From NCBI GenBank assembly GCA_937995865.1, contig CALKJA010000080.1:1-58257 (forward strand): 58,257 bases of DNA. Direction: 5' to 3'. This document shows, piece by piece, positions 8,178 to 16,383 of this stretch (position 1 is the first letter of the stretch; every line of letters begins with the position of its first letter). The position numbers and the translations under genes are program-made. Source of the DNA: an uncultured Paracoccaceae bacterium (GTDB taxonomy: Bacteria; Pseudomonadota; Alphaproteobacteria; Rhodobacterales; Rhodobacteraceae). Under the pieces are notes generated by a model, which worked only from the letters and a program-made list of their open reading frames with translations, was not told the DNA's origin and searched no databases.

Positions 8178-8891
8178 ATGGCTGGCAAAGATATTGAAAT
8201 TACGTTGAAATCCACAAAGGCTCATCCTGTGATCCTTTCGTTCCCCGATCTCTTCACTCCGAAGGAATACGAGAACGACGGCAACAAATCCTACGTCCGT
8301 GAAGCGAACTTCATCATTGGTGAAGATCACCCGCAGACGCAGGAACTCAAAGACGCGATCCGCGCGGCAATCGCTGCCAAGTGGCCGTCAAATCCCCCTA
8401 CGATTCCTGTTGATCGCCGTCCGCTTCGCAGCGGCATGGTCATTGACCCTGACACCGAAGAAAAGACTGCCCGTTGGGATGGTTACGACGGCAAGAACTT
8501 CGTGTCTGCGAATCGTCGCTGTAAGGCCAACACTCGCGAAGGCGCGAATGCTGAGCCGAACCCAATCCAGTTGATCGACGGTATCCGTGGCCCGGACAAG
8601 AAATTCATCCGGCTCAAGGAATCCGACGGCAAGCTGTATGCGGGCTGCATGGTCAATGCGATCATCCGCATCTATGCCTACGACGGCACCAAGCACGGCA
8701 ACCCTCACCGGGTGAATGCTTCGATTGAAGCTGTTCAGTTTGCCGGTCACGGTGAAGCGTTTGGCGCGAAACCTGTCGATGTTGAAGACAAGTTCGATGA
8801 GGTCGATGGCCTTATGGAAGACGGCTTCGACGGAGACGACACCGCATCTGATGGTGCCGGTGCTGGCGATCCGAACGACGACCTGTTGTAA
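8178..8891 (+). CDS. DUF2815 ssDNA-binding-like protein
   Basis: The ATG at 8178 has AAGGA seven bases upstream; a TTG six bases earlier is less likely. The 237-residue protein matches DUF2815, proposed to be a phage single-stranded-DNA-binding protein (FPDLFTPKEYEN, KTARWDGYDGKNFVSANRR, YAGCMVNAIIRIYAYD). It ends in a long acidic tail, GDPNDDLL, recalling the acidic C-terminal tips of bacterial SSB and T7 gp2.5 that recruit partner proteins. It lies between DUF2800 and the polymerase and probably coats replicating ssDNA. Confidence 0.85.
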   Translation: MAGKDIEITLKSTKAHPVILSFPDLFTPKEYENDGNKSYVREANFIIGEDHPQTQELKDAIRAAIAAKWPSNPPTIPVDRRPLRSGMVIDPDTEEKTARWDGYDGKNFVSANRRCKANTREGANAEPNPIQLIDGIRGPDKKFIRLKESDGKLYAGCMVNAIIRIYAYDGTKHGNPHRVNASIEAVQFAGHGEAFGAKPVDVEDKFDEVDGLMEDGFDGDDTASDGAGAGDPNDDLL

Positions 8892-8898
8892 GGGAGCA

Positions 8899-8930
8899 GA
8901 GGGGGCGATTTTCAGCGAGGTCGCCCCCTC
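8899..8930 (+). terminator. Hairpin between DUF2815 gene and DNA polymerase gene
   Basis: GAGGGGGCGA (8899-8908) pairs perfectly with TCGCCCCCTC (8921-8930) around a 12-base loop. There is no T-tract. It could attenuate transcription or stabilise the upstream mRNA so that the abundant ssDNA-binding protein is made in excess over the polymerase. Confidence 0.55.
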
Positions 8931-8939
8931 ATTCGCAAT

Positions 8940-10856
8940 ATGAAACGCCAGCTAGTCTGCGACATCGAAATCTATGTGAACTACCTGCTCATCGCCTTCA
9001 TGGACGTGAGCAACGGTAAGATCGCATCCTTTGAACTTAGTGATCGGAAATCACTGGACATTGAGCGCATCGAAACGATCATGCGCTCGTGCCAGATCAT
9101 CACATTCAACGGCAACTCATTCGATATTCCGCTGATCTATCTGGCGCTGACCGGCGCGACGACTGCGCAGATCAAACACGCTGCTAACCGGATCATCAAC
9201 GAACGCCTCATGTGGTGGACCGTTGAACGTGAGTTCGGTATCTTCATTCCCAAGAACCTTGACCATATCGACTTGATCGAGCCGAACCCGGCGGTCATGC
9301 AAGGTCTCAAAATCCTCAACGGACGCCTGCACGGGCCGAAGATGCAGGACCTCCCTTATCCGCACGACGCTGTGCTCACGCACGAGCAAATGGATGAGGT
9401 TGAGGCATACTGCGGAAACGATCTCGACGCGACCGCGCGCCTGCTCTCGGCTCTTGTCGAACCTATCGAAATGCGCGAACAGTTCGGCGAGCAATATGAC
9501 CTCGGCGACGTGCGCTCGAAGAGTGACGCGCAGCTTGGCGAGGCAATCATCAAAAAGCGCGTCGAGAAGGTGACAGGGAGCGTTCCTAAGCGCGATTCGG
9601 TTTCTCCGGGAACCACATTCCAGTACAACGTGCCGGACTTCATCGAGTTCGAGGGCGAGACCATGAAGGCCGTGCTCGAAGACGTGCGCAACACCACGTT
9701 CAAGGTGAACAAGGAAGGCCGCGTCAACATGCCGAAAGCCTTGGATGGCCGGTACATTGAACTCGGTGCGAGCACGTACAAAATGGGAATCGGTGGACTC
9801 CACTCGACCGAGGCCAACCGGGCGATCCACTCGACCGACGATCACGTCCTGATCGACGCCGACGTTGCCAGCCAATACCCTTCGATCATCCTCAAATTGG
9901 GTCTGGCACCAAAGGCGCTCGGCGGGGCATTCCTCGACGCCTATCAGGGCATTTACGATGAGCGCAGGATCGCCAAGCGCGCGGGCGACAAGGTTCGCGA
10001 CAAAGGCGGCAAGATCGCTCTCAACGGCTGCTACGGTAAGCTAGGCTCCAAATGGTCCGTGCTTCATGCACCGCACCTCCTGATCGCTGTGACTCTGACA
10101 GGGCAGCTTTCGCTCCTCATGCTGATCGAGAAGGCTGAGAGCATGGGAATTAGCGTGCTATCAGGCAATACCGATGGCGTGATCTTCCAACTCGACCGCA
10201 AGCATTACGAAGGGATCGGCACCGAAGGCGCTGACAAGGATCGTCTGCTCGGCGGCAAACTGAAAGAGATCACCGACTGGTGGGAGAAAAAGACAGGCTT
10301 CGATCTCGAATTTGCCGAGTACAAGTCCGTTTACAATATGTCGGTGAACACCTATTTCGCGCTCAAGCCCGACGGATCAGCTAAGCGCAAAGGTACGCTT
10401 GCGAACCCATGGGCAGAAGGCGATCTGCGTGCTCAGATGATGAAGAACCCGAACATGACGATCTGTTCGGACGCGGCGCTTGCTTACGTCAAGGACGGCA
10501 TTGATCCAGCAGAGACGATCCACGGCAGCAGGGACATCAAATCATTCGTCACGGTCGTCAACGTCAAAGGCGGCGGCAAGTGGCGCGAGGAGCCAATTGG
10601 CAAGGTCGTCAGGTACGCTTGGTGCCACGGCGGCGAGCCTATCTTCTATTGTGAGCCTCATCCGACGACCGGCAACTTCAAAAAGGTCAGCCGGACAGAC
10701 GGCTCTCGACCGATGCTGAACCTCCCCGAAGAGTTCCCGGACGACATCAATCACGACCGTTATATCGAAGAGGCTTGGTCAATCATTCACAACATCGGCG
10801 CTTTCCCTGAGAGGCCCGAATTGGACCTGTTCAGCGTCGAGGCTATGGGTCTGTGA
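8940..10856 (+). CDS. Family-B-like DNA polymerase with 3'-5' exonuclease
   Basis: The 638-residue protein is the replicative polymerase. The N-terminal exonuclease has ExoI (CDIEIY, residues 7-12), ExoII (NGNSFD, about 57-62) and ExoIII (YCGNDLD, about 157-163). The polymerase part has motif A (DADVASQYPSI, about 306), motif B (KIALNGCYG, about 357) and motif C (GNTDGVIF, about 410). QYPSI and N..YG fit family B better than family A. Motif C has Asn where most family-B enzymes have the first Asp of DTD. At 638 residues it is short for a B-family polymerase and compares with other small phage enzymes. No terminal-protein domain is evident. Confidence 0.85.
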   Translation: MKRQLVCDIEIYVNYLLIAFMDVSNGKIASFELSDRKSLDIERIETIMRSCQIITFNGNSFDIPLIYLALTGATTAQIKHAANRIINERLMWWTVEREFGIFIPKNLDHIDLIEPNPAVMQGLKILNGRLHGPKMQDLPYPHDAVLTHEQMDEVEAYCGNDLDATARLLSALVEPIEMREQFGEQYDLGDVRSKSDAQLGEAIIKKRVEKVTGSVPKRDSVSPGTTFQYNVPDFIEFEGETMKAVLEDVRNTTFKVNKEGRVNMPKALDGRYIELGASTYKMGIGGLHSTEANRAIHSTDDHVLIDADVASQYPSIILKLGLAPKALGGAFLDAYQGIYDERRIAKRAGDKVRDKGGKIALNGCYGKLGSKWSVLHAPHLLIAVTLTGQLSLLMLIEKAESMGISVLSGNTDGVIFQLDRKHYEGIGTEGADKDRLLGGKLKEITDWWEKKTGFDLEFAEYKSVYNMSVNTYFALKPDGSAKRKGTLANPWAEGDLRAQMMKNPNMTICSDAALAYVKDGIDPAETIHGSRDIKSFVTVVNVKGGGKWREEPIGKVVRYAWCHGGEPIFYCEPHPTTGNFKKVSRTDGSRPMLNLPEEFPDDINHDRYIEEAWSIIHNIGAFPERPELDLFSVEAMGL

Positions 10857-11152
10857 GCGATCAAGAACTAGAAGCCGAGATCGAAGACGACGTTGTGATC
10901 TTCGCGACCAACCGTGGCTGGATGTGCCGCAAGTTGAAGGTCGCCGGTCGCCGAGGCTCACCTGACCAATGGTTCTTCAAGGACGGACGACTCGTGATTA
11001 TCGAGTTCAAACGACCGGGAGATGGTGTATTGTCGGGGAACCAGATTCGCGAGATTGAGCGGTACAGGGATCACGGATTCCATGTCCACGTCATCGACAA
11101 TCGCGACGCAGCCTGCATGATCCTTGAGGGGACCGATTATGTCAAAGACTGA
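10853..11152 (+). CDS. VRR-NUC domain nuclease
   Basis: A 99-residue single-domain protein starting at a GTG that overlaps the polymerase stop. It has the VRR-NUC (PD-(D/E)XK) signature: GSPDQWFF (residues 35-42), then LVIIEFKRP (about 46-54) supplying the D...E-x-K catalytic residues, and a helix with QIREIERYRDHG. Such nucleases act on branched or Holliday-type DNA. Adjacent helicase and polymerase genes fit a role in recombination or fork processing. Confidence 0.9.
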   Translation: MSDQELEAEIEDDVVIFATNRGWMCRKLKVAGRRGSPDQWFFKDGRLVIIEFKRPGDGVLSGNQIREIERYRDHGFHVHVIDNRDAACMILEGTDYVKD

Positions 11153-12557
11153 CTATCGACCGCGCTCAGCGATGCGTGACCAGCAAGTGTTCATCTCCGA
11201 TACGATTGTCGAGAACCCGTACAAGCTGATCGTCAGCGATATGGGTTCGGGCAAGACAGGCGCGACGCTCGACGCGGCAAGGAAGCTGCTCGACCGGCAA
11301 GAGATCACACGCATTCTGGTGATCGGCCCGAAGCTGGTATCCAAGGAAACATGGCGCGACGAGATCGAGACATGGGAGCACACCAAATGCCTGTCAAAGG
11401 CAGTGTGCGTCGGCACAGACAAACAGCGCAAGGCGGCACTGGCTGAGGATGCTGAGATCACCTGTATCAACCGAGAGAACTTGGTCTGGCTTTGGAACCA
11501 GATCGGCGGCCTGAAAGGCTGGAAATGGGACTTCGTTGTCGTTGACGAATCGAGCATGTTCAAAGCGGGCAAGAAACGCACAGCCAAGACTCGAGTCAAG
11601 GACAAGAAATCGGGCCAGATGCGGACACGCAAGGGCGGTAAGATGACTCGATTCGGTGTGCTCGCGGCAGCGCGTCCGAAGATCAAACGCCTGATTGAGT
11701 TGACCGGCACACCGGGCGAACTGCTCGATCTATGGGGCCAAATCTTCCTGTTGGATCAGGGCGAACGACTAGGATCGAGCAAGGAAGCATACGAGGGCCG
11801 GTGGTTCAACAAGAACCAGTATTCGCACAAGATCACACCGCACGATCACTCAGAGGCCGAGATCATGGCCCGGATCGAAGACCTGATGGTCTCAATGCCC
11901 AAGTTGAAGATCGTGCCCGATCCTGTCCACATTCCGATTCGCGTCGATCTGCCCCCGGCAATCATGCGCCAGTATGCCGAGTTCAAGAAAACCCTCGTCT
12001 CAGAAGAATATGACGTGGAGGCGGTCAACAACGGCGTCCTGACAAACAAGCTGCTCCAATTCGCCAACGGTTCGATGTACAACGAGGAAGGCGAAGTGGT
12101 GCCGATCCACACAGCCAAACTCGATGCTCTCGATGAACTGATCGAGCGCGCGCAGGGCGAGAACGTGCTGATCTTCTACGGGTATAAATTCGACCTTGCA
12201 GCGATCCGCGAACGCCACCCTGACGCGGTTGTGCTCAACGAGTGTGACGATGCCGTGCGCCTGTGGAACGAAGGTAAAATCAATAAGTTGCTGGCACACC
12301 CGGCCTCTTGTGCCCACGGCCTGAACATGCAGTACGGCGGCCATATCGCGATCTGGTATGGTCTCACATGGAGCCTCGAACTCTGGCTGCAAGCGAACGC
12401 CCGCCTGCCGCGTCCCGGCCAAGAGAAACTGGTAGCGATCTATCAAATCCTCGCTCGCGGCACAGTCGATGAGCGCGCGATTGACGTGCTTGGTGGCAAG
12501 GGTGCCAGACAGGATAGGATCATCGACGCAGTGAAAGCAGAACTGGCTTCACAATAA
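11139..12557 (+). CDS. SNF2/DEAD-type helicase
   Basis: The ATG at 11139 (MSKTDYRPR) has GAGGGG upstream and overlaps the nuclease gene by 14 bases. The 472-residue protein has Walker A DMGSGKTG (about residue 34), a Walker-B-like VVDES (about 134), motif III-like LTGTPGELLDLWGQIFLLD (about 187-205), and a motif VI region QANARLPRPGQ (about 417). It is a superfamily 2 helicase/translocase common beside VRR-NUC genes in phages. It probably remodels replication or recombination intermediates. Confidence 0.9.
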   Translation: MSKTDYRPRSAMRDQQVFISDTIVENPYKLIVSDMGSGKTGATLDAARKLLDRQEITRILVIGPKLVSKETWRDEIETWEHTKCLSKAVCVGTDKQRKAALAEDAEITCINRENLVWLWNQIGGLKGWKWDFVVVDESSMFKAGKKRTAKTRVKDKKSGQMRTRKGGKMTRFGVLAAARPKIKRLIELTGTPGELLDLWGQIFLLDQGERLGSSKEAYEGRWFNKNQYSHKITPHDHSEAEIMARIEDLMVSMPKLKIVPDPVHIPIRVDLPPAIMRQYAEFKKTLVSEEYDVEAVNNGVLTNKLLQFANGSMYNEEGEVVPIHTAKLDALDELIERAQGENVLIFYGYKFDLAAIRERHPDAVVLNECDDAVRLWNEGKINKLLAHPASCAHGLNMQYGGHIAIWYGLTWSLELWLQANARLPRPGQEKLVAIYQILARGTVDERAIDVLGGKGARQDRIIDAVKAELASQ

Positions 12558-12584
12558 AGACTTGATCTCCTGAGCGAAGTGCTT

Positions 12585-12842
12585 ATGAGTTGTGTCATGC
12601 AGTCTCATCCTATTCCATCTCATGCCAAAACAGCTTGGTGGCGACTCGATAAGGTCGTCGAACAAACAAGCCTGTCAAGGTCAACGATCATCCGAAAAGT
12701 CAAGGAAGGCACCTTCCCTGAGAGCCATAAAATGCGTACAGTGAATGCTCGCGTTTGGCTTCAATCGGAAGTCGAGGAATGGAAAGCAAACGAGTTGGAC
12801 ATGGGACCGAGCCAAGATACATCTGTGAGTGATCTGTTGTGA
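12585..12842 (+). CDS. AlpA/MerR-like HTH protein ending in SDLL
   Basis: An 85-residue protein with WWRLDKVVEQTSLSRSTIIRKVKEGTFPES, the classic AlpA/excisionase-type winged HTH (about residues 17-50). I start at the ATG at 12585; the start is uncertain (GTG 12579 and ATG 12597 are alternatives, none with a strong Shine-Dalgarno). The C-terminus is DTSVSDLL, a DDLL-like tail. It precedes and overlaps the terminase small subunit, so it could regulate late transcription or take part in packaging-site recognition. Confidence 0.65.
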   Translation: MSCVMQSHPIPSHAKTAWWRLDKVVEQTSLSRSTIIRKVKEGTFPESHKMRTVNARVWLQSEVEEWKANELDMGPSQDTSVSDLL

Positions 12843-13561
12843 GCGGGGGCATTGACGATCTGCTCGGCGGATCACCTGAACCTAAATTGAGTGATCGAGA
12901 GCAGCGCCGCCTAGAGCGAGCAGCAGCACTGGCAAAAGACACCGCAATCAAAGCCGCTGGCCGTGGCGGGACCTTTACCGAGATGGGCGTGCTCAAGCGC
13001 CCGGTCTCAATGAATTTCCTCGCCGAGGTCTTCGACATGGACCCTGCGACCGTCCGCAAGCGACTCACGCGCTGCCCGAAACTCGGCAACGCTGGTGGCA
13101 ACCGGCCTGTGTACGATTTCAAGACGGCTTGCTCGTTCATCCTGCCGCCGCGAATGACATCCGATGAGTTCATCCGCACTCTGCACCACGCCAAGCTGCC
13201 GCCGGAAGTCAACAAGACGTTCTGGCAAGCGCAGCGCGAACGGATGCGGTACATGCGCGACGCCGGGGAACTCTGGCACACGACCGACCTGCTGAACGTG
13301 CTTGGTCAGGTCAATATGACGTTCAAGGACCGCATTGATATGTGGGTTGAAGACATCCGCGATCTGAAAGGCATTTCTGACGAACACGTCGAGAAGATCG
13401 AAGAGATGGCGCACGCACTCAAGAGCGACCTGTACGAGAGCCTTGTGACGCTGCCGGGTAAGGGTGAAACCGTCAGCATCCGCGACAAGGAAGACCCTCT
13501 CGCTCCACCCGAAGCAGAACAGACGGAATACACAGATGACCAAATCAGCGATTCGCTTTAA
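12839..13561 (+). CDS. Terminase small subunit (Nu1-like)
   Basis: The GTG start overlaps the previous stop (GTGA). The 240-residue protein has an N-terminal MSGGIDDLLGGSPEPK, then a helical segment and an HTH-like region (MNFLAEVFDMDPATVRKRLTRC, about residues 60-80) followed by a dimerisation-type helical domain. Its position directly before the GpA-type large subunit and the HTH order support a Nu1-like packaging-site recognition role. The N-terminal IDDLLG matches the portal N-terminus and other proteins here. Confidence 0.75.
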   Translation: MSGGIDDLLGGSPEPKLSDREQRRLERAAALAKDTAIKAAGRGGTFTEMGVLKRPVSMNFLAEVFDMDPATVRKRLTRCPKLGNAGGNRPVYDFKTACSFILPPRMTSDEFIRTLHHAKLPPEVNKTFWQAQRERMRYMRDAGELWHTTDLLNVLGQVNMTFKDRIDMWVEDIRDLKGISDEHVEKIEEMAHALKSDLYESLVTLPGKGETVSIRDKEDPLAPPEAEQTEYTDDQISDSL

Positions 13562-13979
13562 GCCCGAGCAGTTCGACTCGATCCTTAAACGGATTGCGTG
13601 CGAGCACGAGGTCAACGGGGAAACCGTGGCTGGCAATCCGAATATGCTGGTGCCTTGGTATCTCATGGCGTCGTATATGTATTATGAGAAAGACGATCCG
13701 TTCCTCACCGATGAATGCTTCGACTGGCTATGCAAGGAACTCGACGAGAAATGGGATGAGGTCGATCACTGGCACAAGGACCTCGTTGATCGCGATGCGC
13801 TGAAAGCCGGTACAGGCTATCAGATCGACTGGTCCAAGATGCCGACTCGGATCAAGGACGCGGCAACGCATCTGGTTTACAAATACACTTCGCCCGATGA
13901 GGTTGGGAAAATCACCCCGCCCCCTTCCGATATTGACGATCTGCTCGGCACACCGACAAGCATTGAGGACCTTCTGTGA
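13536..13979 (+). CDS. Phage protein with double DDLL-type tail, 147 aa
   Basis: The ATG at 13536 (MTKSAIRFKPEQF) is in a different frame and overlaps the terminase small-subunit gene by 26 bases. The body (residues 10-125) is acidic and helical, rich in Trp/Tyr (WLCKELDEKWDEVDHWHKDL). The tail holds two copies of the recurrent motif, SDIDDLLGT and SIEDLL. Lying between small and large terminase genes, it may be a packaging accessory, but I do not recognise a family. Confidence 0.65.
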   Translation: MTKSAIRFKPEQFDSILKRIACEHEVNGETVAGNPNMLVPWYLMASYMYYEKDDPFLTDECFDWLCKELDEKWDEVDHWHKDLVDRDALKAGTGYQIDWSKMPTRIKDAATHLVYKYTSPDEVGKITPPPSDIDDLLGTPTSIEDLL

Positions 13980-16096
13980 AGCTACCGAAGTCATCTTTCC
14001 CTTCGATTGAGCATATCGTTGCGGCCTCAGCAGAGAGTGTCAGGCCGCCCGAGCGGATGACCGTGGCTGAGGCCGGTGCGAAATATCATATCGTGAATAA
14101 CCCCGGCTCTTACGTCGGGCCTTTCTCGTTGAAGAAAGCGCCCTATTTGATTGAGCCGATGAACGAGATGCAGAGTCTCGACCTGAAAGGCGTCGTCTTC
14201 GTCGGGCCTGCTCGTACTGGTAAGTCGGCCATGCTCATCAACTGGCTCTGCCACACCGCAATCTGCGATCCAGCCGACATGCTCGTGGTCCATATGACGC
14301 AATCGACCGCGCGCGACTGGTCTCAGGCCGATCTCGATAAAGCGGTGCGCAACTCACCCGAATTGAAGGCGCGGATGACACCGGGCCGTCAGAACGATAA
14401 CGTCCACGATAAGTCGTTCTTGTCGGGTATGCGCCTGCTCATCAAATGGCCTTCGATCACAGAACTCTCGGGCAAGACGATCCCGCGCCAATTCCTCATG
14501 GATTACGACCGTATGCCGGACAGTATCGGCGGCGAGGGTAACGCATTCGATCTGACGCGGAAACGTGGCCAAACCTTCAAACGTCGCGCAATGTGTGTCG
14601 TGGAATCGTCGCCCGGTCGAGACGTGACCAATCCCAAATGGATTGCGACAACACCACACGAAGCACCGCCCGCAACCGGCATTCTCGATCTGTACAATCG
14701 AGGTGATCGGCGACGCTGGCACTGGCGCTGCCCAAGCTGTAACGAATCGTATGAGCCTTCGTTCTCGCTGCTCAGTTATCCTGACAGCAACGATCACATG
14801 GAGGCCGCCGAACAGGTGGTGATGGTCTGCCCGCACTGCGGCCACTATCACAAGCCCGAAGATCAAGAGGAATTGAACCTCGGCGGTCGTTGGGTTAAGG
14901 ACGGTGCAATCTGGCTCCCGGACGGATCAATGGTGCCCAAGAATGGCATGACGATCCGGCGCAGTGAGATCGGATCGTTTTGGATGAAGGGGCCAGCCGC
15001 CAGCTTTACCAACTGGAAAGAACTCGTGGTCAAATTTCTCGACGCTACTGAGGCGTGGGAAAAGAACGCGGACGAAGAGGCTCTGCGGACCACAATCAAC
15101 GTGGACCAAGGCGAACCGTACACCCCGAAAGCCCTTGAAGCCGGTCGCTTGCCCGAAGAACTGGCCGAGCGCGCGCAGCATTGGGGCGGTACTCGCCAAG
15201 AGCCGGTCGTGCCAGAAGGAGTCCGTTTCCTCGTGGCCACGGTTGACGTTCAGGCCCGGTCGTTCGTTTGTCAGGTCCATGGGATCGGCGAGGGCAATGA
15301 CATCTGGCTTGTCGATATGTTCAAGATCAGAAAGAGCGGCACCCGGCTCGACGAGCGCGGTGAACGTATGATGCTCGATCCAGCCGCTTATGTCGAAGAT
15401 TGGGATACGCTGATCGAACAAGTGATTGAGCGCAGCTATCCACTGGCTGACGAATCGGGCCGCAGGATGCAGGTGAAACTTGCCGGTTGTGACTCGGGCG
15501 GTAAGGCCGGTGTGACAGCCAAGGCGTACCAGTTCTGGCGCAATCTGCGCGACGACGAACAAGGTCGCCAGCACCACACCCGCTTCCAACTCATCAAGGG
15601 TGAAGCCAAACCGACAACGCCACGGTATCGCCGGGACTATCCCGACTCGAACAGGAAAGACAGGCACTCTGGCGCACGCGGCGACGTTCCTGTTGTGTTC
15701 CTCAACGCAAACACGCTCAAGGATCAGGTCTCGGGTATGCTCGGTCGCACCGACTCACAGGGCGGTAGGGTCAACTTCCCGATCTGGTATGACGAGCACG
15801 GCAAGCAGGAAGACATCGGTTGGCTCTTTGCTCAGCTTACCGCCGAGGTCCGCACAGACAAAGGGTGGGAAGCACCGAGCGGCAAACGCAACGAAGCGTG
15901 GGACTTGCTCTACTACTGTATCGGCCTTTGCCTTGATCCTCGCATCTCGCTTGAAAACATCGACTGGACAAAACCTCCCTTGTGGGCAGAGGAATGGGAC
16001 GCTAATAACTTGATCTTCGAGGGTGGCGCTTCTCCCCGATTCGCACCGAAGCAAAAATCGAAAGGGCTGGACTCGCTTGGAGAGTTGTTGGCGTAA
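13976..16096 (+). CDS. Terminase large subunit (GpA family)
   Basis: The 706-residue protein is the packaging ATPase/nuclease. The ATPase has Walker A GPARTGKSAM (about residue 77) and LVVHMTQSTARDWSQ. A zinc-ribbon-like CPSC (about 251)...CPHC (about 285) follows, as in phage lambda gpA homologues. The nuclease domain begins near VATVDVQ (about 421) with CDSGGKAGVTAKAYQFWR, and KRNEAWDLLYYC near the C-terminus. GpA-type terminases usually package from cos-type or unit-length ends. The start overlaps the previous stop (GTGAAG, stop TGA). Confidence 0.95.
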   Translation: MKLPKSSFPSIEHIVAASAESVRPPERMTVAEAGAKYHIVNNPGSYVGPFSLKKAPYLIEPMNEMQSLDLKGVVFVGPARTGKSAMLINWLCHTAICDPADMLVVHMTQSTARDWSQADLDKAVRNSPELKARMTPGRQNDNVHDKSFLSGMRLLIKWPSITELSGKTIPRQFLMDYDRMPDSIGGEGNAFDLTRKRGQTFKRRAMCVVESSPGRDVTNPKWIATTPHEAPPATGILDLYNRGDRRRWHWRCPSCNESYEPSFSLLSYPDSNDHMEAAEQVVMVCPHCGHYHKPEDQEELNLGGRWVKDGAIWLPDGSMVPKNGMTIRRSEIGSFWMKGPAASFTNWKELVVKFLDATEAWEKNADEEALRTTINVDQGEPYTPKALEAGRLPEELAERAQHWGGTRQEPVVPEGVRFLVATVDVQARSFVCQVHGIGEGNDIWLVDMFKIRKSGTRLDERGERMMLDPAAYVEDWDTLIEQVIERSYPLADESGRRMQVKLAGCDSGGKAGVTAKAYQFWRNLRDDEQGRQHHTRFQLIKGEAKPTTPRYRRDYPDSNRKDRHSGARGDVPVVFLNANTLKDQVSGMLGRTDSQGGRVNFPIWYDEHGKQEDIGWLFAQLTAEVRTDKGWEAPSGKRNEAWDLLYYCIGLCLDPRISLENIDWTKPPLWAEEWDANNLIFEGGASPRFAPKQKSKGLDSLGELLA

Positions 16097-16164
16097 CCTC
16101 AACAAATTATTGTCTTCACTATTTTGTTGATCTCCCCCTCCTAAAGTGTAGTGCTCATCTGAAC
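16097..16164 (+). promoter_or_regulatory. Possible late promoter / AT-rich hairpin
   Basis: This 68-bp gap is AT-rich. An imperfect inverted repeat (TCAACAAA ... TTTTGTTGA, about 16098-16130) could form a stem-loop. TTGTTG followed after 17 bp by TGTAGT resembles a weak promoter for the head operon that starts with gpW. Confidence 0.35.
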
Positions 16165-16383
16165 ATGGCAACAACCGAAGAACTTCTCGAAGAGGCAAAA
16201 GCCGCCTATCACCGCCTCGCTCTCGGCGAAGCGGTTGTTGAGGTGCGCGATCAATCTGGCGAAAGCATTCGTTATCAGGCGGCGTCAAAGAACGCCCTGC
16301 TTGAATACATCCGCAGCATGGACCCATGCTTCCTGTTGCCGCCAGCAGCACAGGGAAGCGGGCCAATGAGGTTTGTGGGATGA
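16165..16383 (+). CDS. gpW-like head-tail joining protein
   Basis: A 72-residue protein matching the gpW family in size and sequence style (MATTEELLEEAKAAYHRLALGEAVVEVRDQSG..., with YIRSMDP). In lambda, gpW binds the portal after DNA packaging and is needed for tail attachment. It lies between terminase and portal as in lambda and overlaps the portal start by four bases. Confidence 0.9.
   Translation: MATTEELLEEAKAAYHRLALGEAVVEVRDQSGESIRYQAASKNALLEYIRSMDPCFLLPPAAQGSGPMRFVG

Noticed and set aside
12579-12842. Excisionase/integrase module implying a temperate phage
   Set aside because: The AlpA-like HTH protein is the only element; no tyrosine or serine integrase and no repressor/attachment site were seen.
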